NCBI GenBank assembly: GCA_018303655.1
Contig: JAGVXT010000009.1
Coordinates: 1-46,133 of the forward strand
Direction: 5' to 3'
Length of the DNA stretch: 46,133 bases
From: Candidatus Woesearchaeota archaeon
Lineage (GTDB): Archaea; Nanobdellota; Nanobdellia; Woesearchaeales; GW2011-AR4
The notes under the pieces were generated by a model, which saw only the letters and a program-made list of their open reading frames with translations, made no database searches and was not told where the DNA came from. Positions 40,343 to 46,133 of this stretch are shown here, piece by piece. The stretch's first letter is position 1; every line of letters starts with the position of its first letter. The translations under genes and the position numbers were made by a program.

Positions 40343-40352
40343 AATTAATAAA
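40343..40352 (+). promoter_or_regulatory. TATA-like box of the DNA ligase gene
   Basis: AATTAATAAA is centred about 27 bp before the ATG at 40375, the spacing of a leaderless archaeal transcript. Confidence 0.4.
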
Positions 40353-40374
40353 CTTTCAAGAATAATTCTTTTTT

Positions 40375-42135
40375 ATGGAGTACTCAAGGCTTGTTGAAGT
40401 TTACGAAGAGCTAAACAAAACCACAAAAAGGCTGGAAAAAACGCACATTATCTCAGAGTTCCTGAAAGATGTCAATGCTGATGAAATGGAGCATGTGATG
40501 CTTCTTCTTGAGGGAAGGGTTTTTCCAGGCTATGACTCAAGGGAAATAGGGGTTGCTTCCCGCTTAATGCTGAAATCATTGAACGTTGCAACAGGCATAA
40601 GCGCTGACAGGATAGAAAAGGAGTGGAAAAAGCAGGGTGATTTGGGGTTGGTTGCAGAGCTGATTGTAAAGACAAAAAAGCAGGCAACTTTGCATTCAAC
40701 AAAACTGACCATTAAGAAAGTTTTTGAAAATATAAGAAGGCTTGCAGAGCTTGAAGGACAGGGAACTGTTGACAGAAAAACCCAGCTGATTGCGGAACTG
40801 CTTACATCAGCAAAGCCTGTTGAGTCAAAATACATTGTAAAGACAATTCTTGGAGAGATGCGCATTGGGGTTGGAGAAGGCTCAATGAGGGATGCAATAA
40901 CATGGGCTTTCTTTGGCCATAAGACTGGAGTAAAATACACTAAAGAAGGAAATGACATTGAGGTTGAAGACAGGGACATATACAACAAATACCTTGATGC
41001 TGTCCAGCACGCTTATGACGTTACAAATGAATTTGCATTGGTTGCAAAAGCTGCAAAGCAAAAAGGATTGGAAGGGCTTGAAAATATAGGAATGAAGGTC
41101 GGCATTCCAATACAGGTGATGCTTGCATTGAAAGTTGATACAATTGAAGAGGCATTTGAAACTGTTGGCAAGCCAGCAGCTATTGAATTTAAGTACGATG
41201 GCTTCAGGATACAGGCTCATAAGGACGAAAAGGGAAATATAAAACTGTTCACCAGAAGACTGGAAGATGTTACAAAGCAGTTTCCTGATGTTGTTGAGTT
41301 TGTGAAGAAAAATGTTAAAGGCAAAAGCTTCATCATAGATTCAGAGGCAGTCGGTTACAGCAGAAAAACAGGAAAGTATCTTCCATTTCAAAGCATTTCC
41401 CAAAGAATCAAAAGAAAATATGACATTGACAAAATGTCCTCGGATTTTCCTGTCGAGCTTAATGTTTTTGATATTATAAATCATGAGGGAAAAAGCATGC
41501 TTAACGAGCCTTTTGAAAAAAGAAGAGCATTGCTCGAGAAAATAATAAGGCAGGAGCAAAAGAAAATTGTGCTTTCAAAAAGCAAAATCGTTTCTGAAAA
41601 AAAGGACGTTGAGAAGTTCTTCAGGGAAGCTGTCAATGCAGGAAATGAAGGCCTGATGTTTAAGGCTCTTGATGCCCCATACAAGCCAGGCGCAAGAGTT
41701 GGCTACATGATAAAGTTCAAGAGCATGATGGAGACTCTGGATTTGGCTATTGTAGGTGCAGAATGGGGGCAGGGAAAAAGGTCAAAATGGCTTTCAAGCT
41801 ATGTTATCGCGTGCATTGATGAAAACGGCAATTTTTTGGAAGTTGGAAGGGCAAGCACCGGATTGAAAGAAAAAGAAAAAGAAGGCTTGAGTTTTGTTGA
41901 GATGACCAGGCTGTTAAAGCCCTTGACTATTTCTGAGAAAGGAAAAGAGGTAAAAGTAAAGCCAAAAATTGTCATTGAGGTTGGATACGATGAGATACAG
42001 AAAAGTCCAACATATGAATCAGGATTTGCACTTAGATTTCCTAGAGTTATTCAGATTAGGGAAGATAAAGGCCCTGATGAAGTAAGCACGCTTGATTATG
42101 TGAAGAAATTGTATAATGGGCAGAAGAAGAGTTAG
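40375..42135 (+). CDS. lig: ATP-dependent DNA ligase
   Basis: This replicative ligase seals nicks between Okazaki fragments. The 586-residue protein has an N-terminal DNA-binding domain (1 to about 240), the adenylation motif EFKYDGFRIQ with nucleophile K273, motif III-like SFIIDSEAVGY, motif IV EGLMFKALD and motif V YMIKFK, then an OB-fold. Size and motifs match archaeal Lig1-type enzymes. It is monocistronic, behind its own TATA-like box. Confidence 0.96.
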   Translation: MEYSRLVEVYEELNKTTKRLEKTHIISEFLKDVNADEMEHVMLLLEGRVFPGYDSREIGVASRLMLKSLNVATGISADRIEKEWKKQGDLGLVAELIVKTKKQATLHSTKLTIKKVFENIRRLAELEGQGTVDRKTQLIAELLTSAKPVESKYIVKTILGEMRIGVGEGSMRDAITWAFFGHKTGVKYTKEGNDIEVEDRDIYNKYLDAVQHAYDVTNEFALVAKAAKQKGLEGLENIGMKVGIPIQVMLALKVDTIEEAFETVGKPAAIEFKYDGFRIQAHKDEKGNIKLFTRRLEDVTKQFPDVVEFVKKNVKGKSFIIDSEAVGYSRKTGKYLPFQSISQRIKRKYDIDKMSSDFPVELNVFDIINHEGKSMLNEPFEKRRALLEKIIRQEQKKIVLSKSKIVSEKKDVEKFFREAVNAGNEGLMFKALDAPYKPGARVGYMIKFKSMMETLDLAIVGAEWGQGKRSKWLSSYVIACIDENGNFLEVGRASTGLKEKEKEGLSFVEMTRLLKPLTISEKGKEVKVKPKIVIEVGYDEIQKSPTYESGFALRFPRVIQIREDKGPDEVSTLDYVKKLYNGQKKS

Positions 42136-42170
42136 TAAAATTTATAAATAATATTGTACTTCCACATATA

Positions 42171-42485
42171 ATGGGAGATCATTATTCTCAATATGGTAGA
42201 GGAGGAAATTTCCCTCATTCAGAGGTTAGGACCCCCAGCGATCCTAACGAAGCTGCTTATGTAAAAGACTTGCAGGATGAAAGGTTGAAAAGGGATTTGA
42301 GAGGTAGTGTTGTTGCATATCATAGAGGTAGAAGAATAGCTGATGCAACTTCTGAAAAAAAATTGGCAGAAGAACTTTCTGGAAAGCGATTAGATGAAGC
42401 AATTCTTGTTGTAGTGTTTGGAACACAAAACGCAAAACATTTTACTCCAGAACAAGTTAGAGCAATATTGGATAGAAGGAGATAA
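42171..42485 (+). CDS. unknown small protein
   Basis: The 104-residue soluble protein has a disordered, Gly/Ser/Pro-rich first 30 residues. GSVVAYHRGRRIADATSEKK then LAEELSGKRLDEAILVVVFG suggests a small alpha/beta fold like short archaeal proteins of DUF5678 type, which is a weak guess. TATA-like TTTATAAATA (42141-42150) is 26 bp before the ATG. It stands alone. Confidence 0.6.
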   Translation: MGDHYSQYGRGGNFPHSEVRTPSDPNEAAYVKDLQDERLKRDLRGSVVAYHRGRRIADATSEKKLAEELSGKRLDEAILVVVFGTQNAKHFTPEQVRAILDRRR

Positions 42486-42577
42486 TTTTTAATTAATTTA
42501 ATAAACCTAAACATTAAGATTTTCGTTAATTATTTTCACCAAACCTTTAAATACCCCTTTTCAATCCTATTTCTAAA

Positions 42578-43009
42578 ATGATAGTAGGCTTTGGATTCAC
42601 AAAACTGAGCGCTGAGAGGAAAGAAGCAGCTAAAGGCAAGATTGACATAAACAACAATGTCACGATAAAGAATGTTGAGGAAGCTGATATCTCCCTTGGC
42701 AAGGACAAGCAGAATGTTGCGAAATTCTTATTTGAATTCACATCAAAATACGAGCCAAATGTCGGCATAATTCTGTTTGAAGGCGAGCTTCTTTACATGG
42801 AAGACCCAAAAAAAATCAAGGAGCTGCTTGCCGGCTGGAAAAAGGACAAGAAAGTGCCAAAAGAGCTTATGGCAGGATTGCTGAACACAATCCTTACAAA
42901 GTGCAACATCCAGGCATTGATCCTAAGCCAGGAAATCAATCTGCCAGCACCGATTCCAATGCCAAAAGTGCAGATACAGGCCCAGCCTGAAAAGAATTAT
43001 ATTGGGTAA
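42578..43009 (+). CDS. unknown conserved-looking beta-sheet protein
   Basis: The 143-residue protein has MIVGFGFTKLSAERKEAAKG, a beta-rich middle (KIDINNNVTIKNVEEADISL and KFLFEFTSKYEPNVGIILFE) and a helical end with a Pro-rich tail. The fold suggests a SecB-like or other small chaperone domain, but this is speculative. TATA-like CTTTAAATAC (42545-42554) is about 29 bp upstream. It lies 63 bp before the Cdc48 gene. Confidence 0.7.
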   Translation: MIVGFGFTKLSAERKEAAKGKIDINNNVTIKNVEEADISLGKDKQNVAKFLFEFTSKYEPNVGIILFEGELLYMEDPKKIKELLAGWKKDKKVPKELMAGLLNTILTKCNIQALILSQEINLPAPIPMPKVQIQAQPEKNYIG

Positions 43010-43021
43010 TTCTACTTATAA

Positions 43022-46133
<3,112 letters not shown>

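Overview
The window is a contiguous piece of an archaeal chromosome, most likely from a small-genome DPANN lineage of Woesearchaeota/Pacearchaeota type (inference; no tree could be run). The archaeal signs are intron-bearing tRNAs with bulge-helix-bulge splice sites, type-A RNase P RNA, archaeal ribosomal/RNA polymerase clusters (S13-S4-S11-RpoD-tRNA-Leu-L18e-L13-S9-RpoN; RpoE1-Spt4-S24e-S27ae; L1-P0-L12), Sec61beta, NAC, Dph5, Cdc48 and an ATP-dependent DNA ligase. Many genes have a TATA-like box 24-30 bp before the start codon, which points to leaderless transcripts. The DNA is AT-rich with short GC-rich palindromes between genes.

Layout: 0.1-5.3 kb has a K+ channel, a bacterial-type leucyl-tRNA synthetase, a VapBC pair with a visible operator, a frameshifted TraB-like gene and a Sfm1-like SPOUT methyltransferase. 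5.3-10 kb is the minus-strand ribosomal/RNAP operon, which contains tRNA-Leu(GAG) with an intron in its D-loop. 10-18.8 kb has a candidate structured ncRNA, tRNA-His with an intron, MsrB, a Sec61beta/NAC cluster, RNase P RNA, a THUMP methyltransferase, a PIN protein and the RpoE1 operon. 18.8-21.3 kb is the L1/P0/L12 stalk operon.

21.4-32.4 kb is the main discovery. It carries every enzyme of the methylerythritol phosphate (MEP, non-mevalonate) isoprenoid pathway: Dxs, IspG, Dxr, an IspD-IspF fusion, IspE and IspH. Archaea normally make the isoprenoid part of their lipids by mevalonate variants, so a complete bacterial-type pathway between archaeal ribosomal operons is unusual. Interleaved are two unknown genes, a nucleotidyltransferase/HEPN pair translationally coupled to dxr, and a Trm13-like methyltransferase. 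No mevalonate gene is visible in the window.

32.4-46.1 kb has S15, tRNA-Gln(TTG) with two predicted introns (D-loop and 37/38), an adjacent LAGLIDADG endonuclease flanked by a copy of the tRNA 5' end, Dph5, FtsZ with a structured upstream region, a nitroreductase, a repeat-rich Cys-rich secreted protein broken by a 19-bp deletion, DNA ligase, and a Cdc48-type AAA ATPase carrying a 492-residue intein. After its first AAA domain the Cdc48 frame departs from the usual sequence into a coiled coil, and the window ends there.

Four small genes and the Cys-rich gene are frameshifted. Either accessory genes are decaying or some single-base assembly errors are present.
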